From an uncultured Clostridia bacterium (GTDB lineage: Bacteria > Bacillota > Clostridia > Christensenellales > Aristaeellaceae): a stretch of DNA of 5,290 nt. Where the stretch lies: positions 1 through 5,290 of the forward strand of contig CAMGDO010000086.1 of assembly GCA_946042585.1 (NCBI GenBank). Direction: 5' to 3'. The notes under the pieces are model-generated. The model was not told the DNA's origin, ran no database searches, and was given only the letters and a program-made list of their open reading frames with translations. This document shows, piece by piece, positions 1-5,290 of the stretch. Positions within the stretch are counted from its first letter, which is position 1, and each line of letters begins with the position of its first letter. The position numbers and the translations under genes were made by a program.

Positions 1-44
1 CACCTAAGCCTTCGTCGGCAGCGTCAGATGTGTATAAGAGACAG
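1..44 (+). other. Residual Illumina Nextera adapter (P5 end, i5 index, Tn5 mosaic end)
   Basis: Bases 1-3 (CAC) fit the end of the P5 primer. Bases 4-11 (CTAAGCCT) are identical to the Nextera i5 index S508. Bases 12-44 match the complete 33-nt Nextera Read 1 transposase adapter, whose last 19 bases (26-44) are the engineered Tn5 mosaic end. These identities are from memory of the kit sequences, but the order and lengths fit exactly. This is untrimmed library sequence at a contig end, not genome sequence and not a natural transposon end. Its translations make the artefact peptides MYKRQ (+ strand, fused to dapF) and LSLIHI (- strand). Confidence 0.98.
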
Positions 45-635
45 GTATATGAACGCGGCATGACGGAGGCGACCTCCTTCATGCTCAATACCAAAAGCGG
101 GCTGCGTCCCATCCGTATGAAGGCGGAAAACGGGCACGTCAGCGCCATCACCGTGGATATGGGCACGCCCGTGCTGACGCCCGGAGAGATTCCGGTGAAC
201 CTGCCTGGGCAGATGGTTTTGCAGCATCGGGTGCAGGTGCTCGGGCAGATGTGGTTTATCACCTGCGTGAGCATGGGAAATCCGCACTGCGTAGTGTTTG
301 TGCGCGATCCCGAGGTGCTGGATCTGCCCTCCATCGGGCCGGTGTTTGAGCATCATACGCTGTTCCCGCGCCGGACAAACGTGGAATTTGTCCGCGTGAT
401 CAGCCGGGATGTATTGCAGATGCGCGTGTGGGAGCGCGGCAGCGGCGAAACGCTGGCCTGCGGCACGGGCGCATGCGCGGCGCTGGTGGCGGCGGTATTG
501 TGCGGCCATGCTGATCGCACGGTGCAGATGAAGCTGGCCGGCGGCAACCTGACCATCAACTGGAACGCTGAGGACAATCATGTCTATCAGACCGGCCCGG
601 CCGAATTCGTCTTTGACGGCGAATGGCGCGAATAA
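45..635 (+). CDS. dapF: Diaminopimelate epimerase, 5'-truncated (C-terminal 196 residues)
   Basis: DapF interconverts LL- and meso-diaminopimelate in the cytoplasm by a PLP-independent two-cysteine mechanism, the last step before lysine and before meso-DAP entry into peptidoglycan. The visible protein begins VYERGMTEA, which corresponds to the stretch just after the family's CGNG(I/A)RC segment. It holds the conserved SMGNPHCVVFV block and the catalytic motif ERGSGETLACGTGACA, whose active-site Cys is encoded at 459-461. The C-terminal GPAEFVFDGEW is typical. DapF is usually about 275 residues, so roughly 80 N-terminal residues are missing, including the first catalytic Cys. The cause is the contig end: the GTG at 30-32 that would give a longer frame lies in adapter sequence, so no native start is present. 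The gene ends in TAA, 55 bases before dapL. Confidence 0.96.
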   Translation, partial: VYERGMTEATSFMLNTKSGLRPIRMKAENGHVSAITVDMGTPVLTPGEIPVNLPGQMVLQHRVQVLGQMWFITCVSMGNPHCVVFVRDPEVLDLPSIGPVFEHHTLFPRRTNVEFVRVISRDVLQMRVWERGSGETLACGTGACAALVAAVLCGHADRTVQMKLAGGNLTINWNAEDNHVYQTGPAEFVFDGEWRE

Positions 636-676
636 GGAGATGGACAGCGTATACGATCGTTGTCTTAGCAATGAGT

Positions 677-684
677 AGGAGAGG
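677..684 (+). promoter_or_regulatory. Ribosome binding site of dapL
   Basis: AGGAGAGG lies 6 bases before the ATG at 691. It supports that start. No other start codon nearby is equally well placed. Confidence 0.8.
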
Positions 685-690
685 AAAAAC

Positions 691-1896
691 ATGCCGGCGC
701 TAAACGCACACCTTGCCTCCATGCCTGCCGGATATCTGTTCCGGGAGGTGGCCAACAGAATATCGGCTTATTGCAGGCTGCATCCCGACAAACCGGTGAT
801 CAGCCTGGGTATTGGCGATGTGACGCGGCCGCTGTCTCCCGCCGTCAGCCGCGCCATGGCGGAGGCGGCGCTGGAAATGAGCACGCCCGAAGGCTTTCGC
901 GGCTATGGCCCGGACTTTGGCTATCCTTTCCTGGTCAGGGCGATCTATAAGAATCTGTATGAGCCGCGCGGCATCACGCTGTCATGTGATGAAATCTTTG
1001 TATCCGACGGCGCAAAAACGGATACATCCGGATTGCAGGAGCTGCTGTCGCCCGAAGCGCGCGTTGCAGTGACCGATCCCGTATATCCGGTGTATATAGA
1101 TTCCAATGCCATGGCGGGACGCGGCGGAGAGTATATTGACGGGGTCTGGTCGCAGGTTGAGTATCTTCCCTGTAAGGCGGAGAACGGCTTTGTTCCGCCG
1201 CTGCCCTCGCATTATGTGGATGCGCTTTATCTGTGCTTTCCCAATAATCCCACGGGCGTGGCGCTGACACGCAAGGAATTGCAACGATATGTGGACTGGG
1301 CGCTGCAAAACGGCGTATTGATTTTCTATGATGCGGCTTACAGCGCGTTTATTACCTCGCCTGAGGTGCCGCGCAGCATCTATGAGTGCCGCGGCGCCAA
1401 AAGCTGCGCCATCGAATGCGGTTCCTTTTCCAAGCTTGCCGGGTTTACCGGCGTGCGCTGCGGCTACACCGTGGTGCCGCGGGAGCTGTTTGGCGGCACG
1501 CTTCACCGGATGTGGTGCCGCCGTCTGGCGGCGCATTCAAACGGCGTATCCTATCCCGTGCAGCGCGCGGCGGAGGCGGTGTTCACGCCGGAGGGAAGGC
1601 GAGACTGCAAAGAGAATATTGACTACTACATGAACAACGCGCGCATCATCCGCAATGAGCTGCGCAGCGCCGGCTTGCAGGTATACGGCGGCGTGGACGC
1701 GCCGTATGTGTGGCTGCGCACGCCGCATGGCATGTCCGGGTGGGATTTTCTGGATCATCTGCTGGAAAACGCGCAGGTGGCGGGCGCGCCGGGCGAGGGC
1801 TTTGGTCCCAGCGGCGCAGGATATTTCCGCCTGACGGCCTTTAATACGGCGGAGAACACGCGCGAGGCGGTGCGGCGCATCTGCGCTGCGCTGTGA
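691..1896 (+). CDS. dapL: LL-diaminopimelate aminotransferase
   Basis: DapL (EC 2.6.1.83) is a class I/II PLP aminotransferase that converts tetrahydrodipicolinate directly to LL-DAP with glutamate as amino donor, bypassing the acylated DapD/DapE route. The 401-residue length is normal for the family. Visible motifs are the N-terminal GYLFREVANRI; SLGIGDVTRPLSP (38-50); FRGYGPDFGY (69-78); the cofactor-phosphate segment SDGAK (105-109); PNNPTG (184-189); YDAAY (213-217, Asp214 expected to contact the PLP ring nitrogen); SFSKLAGFTGVRCGY with the Schiff-base lysine at Lys248; and YFRLTAF with the carboxylate-binding Arg380. The combination of SLGIGDVTRPL and SFSKLAGFTGVR is characteristic of DapL rather than of DapC or aspartate aminotransferases. 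dapF lies upstream and makes the next pathway step, which strengthens the call. The deacetylase gene starts 19 bases after the stop, so the three genes are probably cotranscribed. Confidence 0.96.
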   Translation: MPALNAHLASMPAGYLFREVANRISAYCRLHPDKPVISLGIGDVTRPLSPAVSRAMAEAALEMSTPEGFRGYGPDFGYPFLVRAIYKNLYEPRGITLSCDEIFVSDGAKTDTSGLQELLSPEARVAVTDPVYPVYIDSNAMAGRGGEYIDGVWSQVEYLPCKAENGFVPPLPSHYVDALYLCFPNNPTGVALTRKELQRYVDWALQNGVLIFYDAAYSAFITSPEVPRSIYECRGAKSCAIECGSFSKLAGFTGVRCGYTVVPRELFGGTLHRMWCRRLAAHSNGVSYPVQRAAEAVFTPEGRRDCKENIDYYMNNARIIRNELRSAGLQVYGGVDAPYVWLRTPHGMSGWDFLDHLLENAQVAGAPGEGFGPSGAGYFRLTAFNTAENTREAVRRICAAL

Positions 1897-1915
1897 GGAA
1901 GAAAGGAGACTGCTG

Positions 1916-2911
1916 ATGAGAAAAGGATGGACGGCGCTGCTGGCGCTGGTGCTGTCGCTGGCGCTGTGCACAGGCGCGCTGGCGGACGTCACTTTTGTGT
2001 ACGAAGGATACATGGGCTATCAGGGGGAGGAAACGACCATTCGTCTGAGCTCCGATGGCAAGGATGCGGGAAAACCTTTGCAGCTGCGCGATCAGGAGGG
2101 CTGCGTTCTGATTGAGACAACGGTGATTAGCGGCAAGGGAAAATGGAATGTGTCGTTTGTCATTCCCGAGGGCACGCCGGGAATTATGATGTCTGTGTAT
2201 GTGGACGGTGCGGAAGAGGCGGATGATACGGTGCTGCTGGCGGCGGAAACGCGGCCGGGCTACAGCATTACGCGCGTCGACCGCGACGACAAGAAAATCG
2301 CCATTACGTTTGACGCGGCGAACTCCGCTTCCAAGACCAGCGAGATTCTGGACGTGCTGGACAAATACGGCGCCAAATGCACATTTTTTGTGATTGGCCG
2401 CTATATTGTGAACAATCCGGAGCTTGTGCAGGAGATTGAGGCGCGCGGGCACGAGCTGGGCGGTCACAGCTGGGATCACAAGGAGATGCCCAGCCTGACC
2501 AATGAAGAAATCATCAAAGATTTTGCCAGAATCAGCGCCGAGTTTGAGAAGGTGCTGGGGCATGATGTGGTGCTGTATCGTCCGCCGTCCGGCTATTCCT
2601 CTCAGCGCGACCGCGCCATTGGCAGGGCGCTGGGGCAGGAGGTCATCAAATGGACGATTGACAGCCGCGACGGCTTTAGTGACACCACGCTCAATACCGT
2701 CATCAAGCGCGTGCAGAACAATGCCAAATCGGGCGATATCATTCTGATGCACGTCTACGGAAAGCATACGATTGCCGCGCTGGAAACGCTTTTGCCCTGG
2801 TATATCGAACAGGAATATGAATTTGTGACGGTGAGCGAGCTGCTGCTGGAGGGCGACACCTATATCGATACGGACGGGGTGCAGCATCTGGCGGCGGAGA
2901 CTGCGCCATGA
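1916..2911 (+). CDS. Secreted polysaccharide deacetylase (NodB homology / CE4 family)
   Basis: A probable exported enzyme removing acetyl groups from a cell-wall or surface glycan. Residues 1-23 form a signal peptide: MRKGW, a hydrophobic core, then an ALA cleavage site before Asp24. The Cys18 context (LALC) is a poor lipobox. Residues 24-115 look like an all-beta domain of unknown role. The NodB domain follows. Motif 1 is ITFDAANS (130-137), where Asp133 fits the catalytic base. Motif 2 is HSWDH (184-188), the two metal-binding histidines. Motif 3 is YRPPSGY (221-227). Motif 4 is WTIDSRDG (246-253). Motif 5 is ILMH (276-279). The second Asp of the canonical TFDD, normally a metal ligand, is Ala134. 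Some clostridial and PdaB-like relatives have a comparable change, so loss of activity cannot be assumed. The start is supported by AGGAG at 1904-1908, 7 bases before ATG. Its place behind dapF-dapL suggests a peptidoglycan link, but the substrate cannot be read from sequence. Confidence 0.9.
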   Translation: MRKGWTALLALVLSLALCTGALADVTFVYEGYMGYQGEETTIRLSSDGKDAGKPLQLRDQEGCVLIETTVISGKGKWNVSFVIPEGTPGIMMSVYVDGAEEADDTVLLAAETRPGYSITRVDRDDKKIAITFDAANSASKTSEILDVLDKYGAKCTFFVIGRYIVNNPELVQEIEARGHELGGHSWDHKEMPSLTNEEIIKDFARISAEFEKVLGHDVVLYRPPSGYSSQRDRAIGRALGQEVIKWTIDSRDGFSDTTLNTVIKRVQNNAKSGDIILMHVYGKHTIAALETLLPWYIEQEYEFVTVSELLLEGDTYIDTDGVQHLAAETAP

Positions 2912-3000
2912 ACGCCCATGGCGGCAAAAAAATCACAGAAAAAATGGAGGAATCCGTGAAAAATTCGCAGATTCCTCTTTATTTCTGCGTCTGGTTGTGA
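2908..3000 (+). CDS. Candidate small ORF (30 aa) overlapping the deacetylase stop and the terminator
   Basis: ATG at 2908 overlaps the deacetylase stop in an ATGA arrangement and opens 30 codons ending in TGA (2998-3000), directly followed by TAA (3001-3003). An in-frame GTG at 2956 sits 5 bases after GGAGG (2946-2950), which would give a 14-residue version beginning MKNSQIPLYF and ending in CVWL. The N-terminal half is Lys/Glu-rich. I recognise no family. The frame runs through the hairpin at 2947-2984, so chance is the simplest explanation. It is recorded because it has both a coupled start and a ribosome-site-like sequence. Confidence 0.18.
   Translation: MNAHGGKKITEKMEESVKNSQIPLYFCVWL
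2947..2984 (+). terminator. Rho-independent terminator after the deacetylase
   Basis: GAGGAATC (2947-2954) pairs perfectly with GATTCCTC (2970-2977). After one C-A mismatch (2955/2969) the stem continues with five more pairs (2956-2960 with 2964-2968, one of them G-U), closed by an AAA loop. A TTTATTT tract follows at 2978-2984. On the other strand the stem would be followed by six T (complement of 2939-2944), so it could work in both directions. It separates the dap-deacetylase unit from the yqhT-efp unit. Confidence 0.82.
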
Positions 3001-3006
3001 TAAAAT
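2998..3006 (+). promoter_or_regulatory. Probable extended -10 promoter for the yqhT-efp operon
   Basis: TGATAAAAT contains the extended -10 pattern TGn followed by TAAAAT (3001-3006), five of six bases matching TATAAT. The -35 position with 17-base spacing (2978-2983, TTTATT) is weak, which is tolerated for extended -10 promoters. The site sits just after the terminator and about 44 bases before the yqhT ATG, a sensible distance. The call rests on pattern only. Confidence 0.5.
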
Positions 3007-3038
3007 GACAAGAGGTATGTATGCTGAATGCTGGAAAT

Positions 3039-3044
3039 GGAGGG
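3039..3044 (+). promoter_or_regulatory. Ribosome binding site deciding the yqhT start
   Basis: GGAGGG lies 5 bases before the ATG at 3050. The in-frame ATG at 3005 overlaps the likely -10 box and has no comparable site before it, so 3050 is taken as the start. Confidence 0.8.
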
Positions 3045-3049
3045 AAAGC

Positions 3050-4111
3050 ATGAACCGCGCACAAAAGCTGATTGAGCGTATGCCGGAGAATACGGCGGCA
3101 CTGATCCATAACGCTTCCAATATTTTCTACCTGAGCGGCTATACCGGCGAGGGCGTCCTGCTGGTGGCGAAGGGATTGCTTGCCGTCATTACCGATTTTC
3201 GCTATGTGGAGGCAGCGCAGAAGCAGTGCCCGGACTTTGCCGTTCATTCCATCCGCGCCGGAGCGGGTCATATGAAGGTGGCGTCGGAGCTGCTTGAAAA
3301 GGCCGGTATCACAAGCGTTCTGATCGAGGATAATATCATCACGGTGCGGCAGATGAAGGACATCGAAAAGACGATGCCGAACGTTAAGTTTGCGCCGATG
3401 GATTACAGGGTGGAAGAGCTGCGCCGGGTCAAGGATGAAACGGAGCAGCGCTGCATTGCGCGCGCCTGCGAGATCACCTGCGAGGCATTTGAGTATATCT
3501 GCGGATTTATCGCCGCTGGACGCACCGAACGCGAGGTGCAGCTGGCGCTGGACTACAAGATGCTGGAGCTGGGCGCGCAGGATCTGGCGTTTGATACCAT
3601 CGTGGCGTCGGGCGAGAATGGCTCCCTTCCGCATGCGGTGCCGGGTGAGCGCGTGATCCGCGACGGCGATATGGTGACGCTGGACTTTGGCGCGAAGGTG
3701 GATGGCTACTGTGCCGATATGACGCGCACGGTGTGCGTGGGTCAGCCTTCCGACAAAATGAAGGAAATCTATGAGATCGTGCTTCGGGCACAGGAAACGG
3801 CGCAGAGTGCCATCCGCCCGGGCATGAAGTGCAGCGATGTGGACAAGATCGCTCGCGATATCATTGATGAAGCCGGCTATGGCGAGTGCTTCGGGCACAG
3901 CCTCGGCCACGGCGTGGGCATCGATATTCACGAGGAGCCCCGTCTGGCCAGCCGCAGCGAGGATATTCTGGTTCCCGGTCATATTGTGACGGTGGAGCCC
4001 GGCATCTATGTGCCCGGTCTGGGCGGCGTGCGCATCGAAAACAGCTGCGTCGTGACCCAGGACGGTGTGCGCGCCCTGTGCGGTGCATCCAAGGAACTGC
4101 GCATCCTGTGA
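3050..4111 (+). CDS. yqhT: M24 family Xaa-Pro peptidase, YqhT type
   Basis: A cytoplasmic two-metal peptidase of the pita-bread fold (MEROPS M24B) that hydrolyses X-Pro bonds at peptide N-termini or in dipeptides. From the ATG at 3050 the protein has 353 residues, the same size as Bacillus subtilis YqhT as I recall it. The first 120 or so residues are the creatinase-like N-terminal domain, with ITDFRYVEAA near residue 47. The catalytic domain carries all five metal ligands: Asp212 (VTLDFGA), Asp223 (CADMTRT), His287 (SLGHGVG), Glu316 (VTVEPGIY) and Glu330 (GVRIENS). His195 (SLPHAV) and His294 (DIHEEP) fit the substrate-pocket histidines. Sequence cannot separate aminopeptidase P from prolidase activity with certainty. 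efp begins 48 bases downstream with no terminator between, the same order as in Bacillus. Confidence 0.93.
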   Translation: MNRAQKLIERMPENTAALIHNASNIFYLSGYTGEGVLLVAKGLLAVITDFRYVEAAQKQCPDFAVHSIRAGAGHMKVASELLEKAGITSVLIEDNIITVRQMKDIEKTMPNVKFAPMDYRVEELRRVKDETEQRCIARACEITCEAFEYICGFIAAGRTEREVQLALDYKMLELGAQDLAFDTIVASGENGSLPHAVPGERVIRDGDMVTLDFGAKVDGYCADMTRTVCVGQPSDKMKEIYEIVLRAQETAQSAIRPGMKCSDVDKIARDIIDEAGYGECFGHSLGHGVGIDIHEEPRLASRSEDILVPGHIVTVEPGIYVPGLGGVRIENSCVVTQDGVRALCGASKELRIL

Positions 4112-4159
4112 GCGCTGTCCTTTTGCAACATAAATACATGAAAATGGAGGAATGAACCT

Positions 4160-4717
4160 ATGATTACTGCGGGCGATTTCAAAAAGGGCATTACCATGGA
4201 GTGGGATGGCGGCGTTTGGACGATCGTGGACTTCCAGCATGTGAAGCCCGGCAAGGGCGCGGCCTTTGTGCGCACCAAGATCAAGAACATCATGACCGGC
4301 GCTGTGGTGGAGCGCTCCTTCAACCCCACGGACAAAATGCCCCGCGCCATCATTGAGACCAAGGAAATGGAATATCTCTATAATGACGGCGAGCTGTACT
4401 ATTTCATGGATCCCGAAACCTATGAGCAGATGCCTCTGAATCACAGCCAGGTGGAAGAAGCCATTCAGTTCGTGAAGGAAAACACCAATGTCACCATCCG
4501 CTACTTCAAGGGCAGCGCCTTCTCCGTGGAAGCGCCGAACTTCGTTGAGCTGGAAGTGACCCAGACCGAGCCCGGCTTCAAGGGTGACACTGCCACCAAC
4601 AACTTCAAGCCTGCCACCGTGGAAACCGGCTATGAGCTGCAGGTGCCGCTGTTCATCAATATCGGCGACAAGATCAAGATCGACACCCGCTCGGGCGAGT
4701 ATCTCTCCAGAGCGTAA
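4160..4717 (+). CDS. efp: Elongation factor P
   Basis: EF-P binds between the ribosomal P and E sites and promotes peptide-bond formation on ribosomes stalled at proline runs. The 185-residue length is typical. The N-terminal KOW-like domain contains [16 protein letters not shown], placing the tip lysine at Lys32. The PGKGAAF loop is of the Bacillus type, where this lysine carries a 5-aminopentanol group, rather than the beta-lysylated E. coli EpmA type. Which modification this organism uses is inference. The middle OB domain includes [21 protein letters not shown] (about 71-91). The C-terminal OB domain has the family signature [20 protein letters not shown] ahead of GEYLSRA. GGAGG at 4146-4150 lies 9 bases before ATG. 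Codons favour AAG, GGC, CTG and ACC, as expected of a highly expressed gene. It ends in tandem TAA stops (4715-4720). Confidence 0.98.
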   Translation: MITAGDFKKGITMEWDGGVWTIVDFQHVKPGKGAAFVRTKIKNIMTGAVVERSFNPTDKMPRAIIETKEMEYLYNDGELYYFMDPETYEQMPLNHSQVEEAIQFVKENTNVTIRYFKGSAFSVEAPNFVELEVTQTEPGFKGDTATNNFKPATVETGYELQVPLFINIGDKIKIDTRSGEYLSRA

Positions 4718-4733
4718 TAACAAGGAGAACAAA

Positions 4734-5290
4734 ATGAGTGATATCAATGACCGCGTAGCGTATCTGAAGGGCCTGGCCGAGGGCATGAAGCTCAGCGACG
4801 AGACCAATGAGGGCAAGCTGCTGCTGAAGATGCTGGACGTCCTGGAGGAAATGGCCGATGAGATTTCTTCCGTTCGCAGCGATGTGGACGAACTGGACGA
4901 GTATGTCGAGAGCATCGACGACGATCTGGCGGATATGGAAGAGTATCTGTTCGACGACGAAGAGGACGGCTGCGGCGGCTGCAGCGGCTGCTGCGGCGGC
5001 GATGACGATGACGACGAAGACGAGGATGACGACGAAGACGATGACGACATGCAGGTAGTGGAATACAACTGCCCGCATTGCGGCAACGAAGTCACCTTTG
5101 AAATCGACGGCTTCGACTTCGAGGAAGACAACCTCTGCCCGGCCTGCGGCAAACCTCTTTTCCCCATGGATGATGAGGAAGAGCCGGAGCATTTGGATGG
5201 TTCCGATACTACGAATAATACAGATATCGATGGGATTTTGAATTCTTTGATTGCAGAGAATGATATTCCGGATATTGGAGAAAAGAAGGT
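4734..5290 (+). CDS. CD1247 N-terminal-domain protein with acidic run and zinc-ribbon-like motif, 3'-incomplete
   Basis: ATG at 4734, with AGGAG (4723-4727) 6 bases before it, opens a frame that reaches the window end: 185 codons without a stop. The beginning, MSDINDRVAYLKGLAEGMKL, followed by EGKLLLKMLDVLEEMADEI, fits the clostridial CD1247 N-terminal domain, recognised from memory. That domain has no well-established function. In order: a helical, probably coiled-coil stretch (about 22-73) rich in Asp/Glu; a cysteine cluster CGGCSGCC (80-87); 16 consecutive Asp/Glu (90-105); a zinc-ribbon-like pair, CPHC (113-116) and CPAC (135-138), with acidic and aromatic residues between; then an acidic tail ending around ILNSLIAENDIPDIGEKK. 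The gene starts 16 bases after the first efp stop, so it is probably cotranscribed with efp. From residue 145 on, codon use and GC change abruptly. No enzymatic motif is visible; a scaffold or metal-binding role is only a guess. Confidence 0.8.
   Translation, partial: MSDINDRVAYLKGLAEGMKLSDETNEGKLLLKMLDVLEEMADEISSVRSDVDELDEYVESIDDDLADMEEYLFDDEEDGCGGCSGCCGGDDDDDEDEDDDEDDDDMQVVEYNCPHCGNEVTFEIDGFDFEEDNLCPACGKPLFPMDDEEEPEHLDGSDTTNNTDIDGILNSLIAENDIPDIGEKK
4968..5048 (+). repeat. In-frame low-complexity tract (GGC/TGC then GAC/GAT/GAA)
   Basis: Bases 4968-5000 are built almost only of GGC and TGC codons (one AGC) and encode the Gly/Cys cluster. Bases 5001-5048 are 16 codons of GAC, GAT, GAA or GAG encoding only Asp and Glu. 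Both are imperfect trinucleotide runs inside the CD1247-type gene. Read on the other strand, they give meaningless poly-Ser and poly-Ala runs. Confidence 0.85.

Noticed and set aside
30..44. DapF start at GTG 30 giving a 201-residue protein
   Set aside because: The first five codons are Nextera adapter sequence. The protein's true N-terminus lies on missing sequence.
26..44. Tn5 transposon end
   Set aside because: It matches the engineered mosaic end embedded in the complete library adapter. There is no transposase and no target-site duplication.
643..664. Hairpin GACAGCG/CGTTGTC between dapF and dapL as a terminator or regulatory site
   Set aside because: Only seven pairs including one G-U, with an eight-base loop and no T tract. 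It is more likely incidental, and the genes look cotranscribed.
640..678. 12-codon ORF between dapF and dapL
   Set aside because: The AGGAG directly touches the ATG with no spacing, and the peptide has no recognisable feature.
24..755. Long - strand frame ending in LSLIHI
   Set aside because: It is antisense to dapF, and its C-terminus is translated adapter. It has no family resemblance and no ribosome site.
3005..3049. Upstream ATG at 3005 for yqhT, adding 15 residues
   Set aside because: It overlaps the likely -10 box, lacks a ribosome site and adds MTRGMYAECWKWRES, which does not fit the family. The ATG at 3050 has GGAGGG at 5 bases.
4112..4159. Separate promoter for efp
   Set aside because: The gap is somewhat AT-rich (TTGCAA at 4123-4128, TAAATA at 4131-4136), but no -35/-10 pair has acceptable spacing.
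4968..5048. CRISPR-like or tandem repeat array
   Set aside because: The repeat is trinucleotide coding low complexity with no spacer structure, and it lies inside an intact reading frame.
2933..5167. 744-codon - strand frame
   Set aside because: It covers yqhT, efp and the CD1247-type gene, all with strong family motifs on the + strand. Its poly-Ser runs are the reverse reading of the acidic codon tract. Long antisense frames are common in GC-rich DNA.

Overview
The window reads as a contig end from a moderately GC-rich member of the Bacillota, most likely an uncultured Clostridia. That placement is inference. It rests on strong GGAGG-type ribosome sites before every complete gene, an LL-diaminopimelate aminotransferase gene (dapL) next to dapF, an elongation factor P with the Bacillus-type PGKGAAF loop, a YqhT-like peptidase directly before efp, and a CD1247-type gene directly after it. 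All real genes are on the + strand. I see no RNA gene, CRISPR array, insertion sequence or phage gene, and no non-coding stretch longer than about 140 bases.

Bases 1-44 are not biological. They match the end of an Illumina P5 primer, the 8-base Nextera i5 index S508, and the Read 1 transposase adapter ending in the 19-bp Tn5 mosaic end. Genomic sequence starts at base 45, inside dapF.

Region 1 (45-2911) is a probable three-gene operon. It holds the C-terminal two thirds of diaminopimelate epimerase (dapF), a complete dapL, and a secreted polysaccharide deacetylase of the NodB/CE4 fold. DapL makes LL-DAP and DapF converts it to meso-DAP, for lysine and peptidoglycan. The deacetylase would act on a cell-surface glycan, possibly peptidoglycan, so the cluster has a plausible cell-wall theme. 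A strong hairpin terminator follows at 2947-2984, with a 30-codon candidate small ORF running through it.

Region 2 (about 2998-5290) is a second probable operon behind a good extended -10 promoter. It holds a YqhT-type M24 Xaa-Pro peptidase, elongation factor P (efp), and a CD1247-N-terminal-domain protein that runs off the window end. EF-P relieves ribosome stalling on proline runs and the peptidase cuts X-Pro bonds, so the first two genes share a proline theme also seen in the Bacillus yqhT-efp pair.

Most of the window is housekeeping. The least ordinary part is the last gene: coiled coil, a CGGCSGCC cysteine cluster, a run of 16 acidic residues, a zinc-ribbon-like pair of CxxC motifs, and then a tail with abruptly lower GC and different codon use. 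I found no convincing new multi-gene system.
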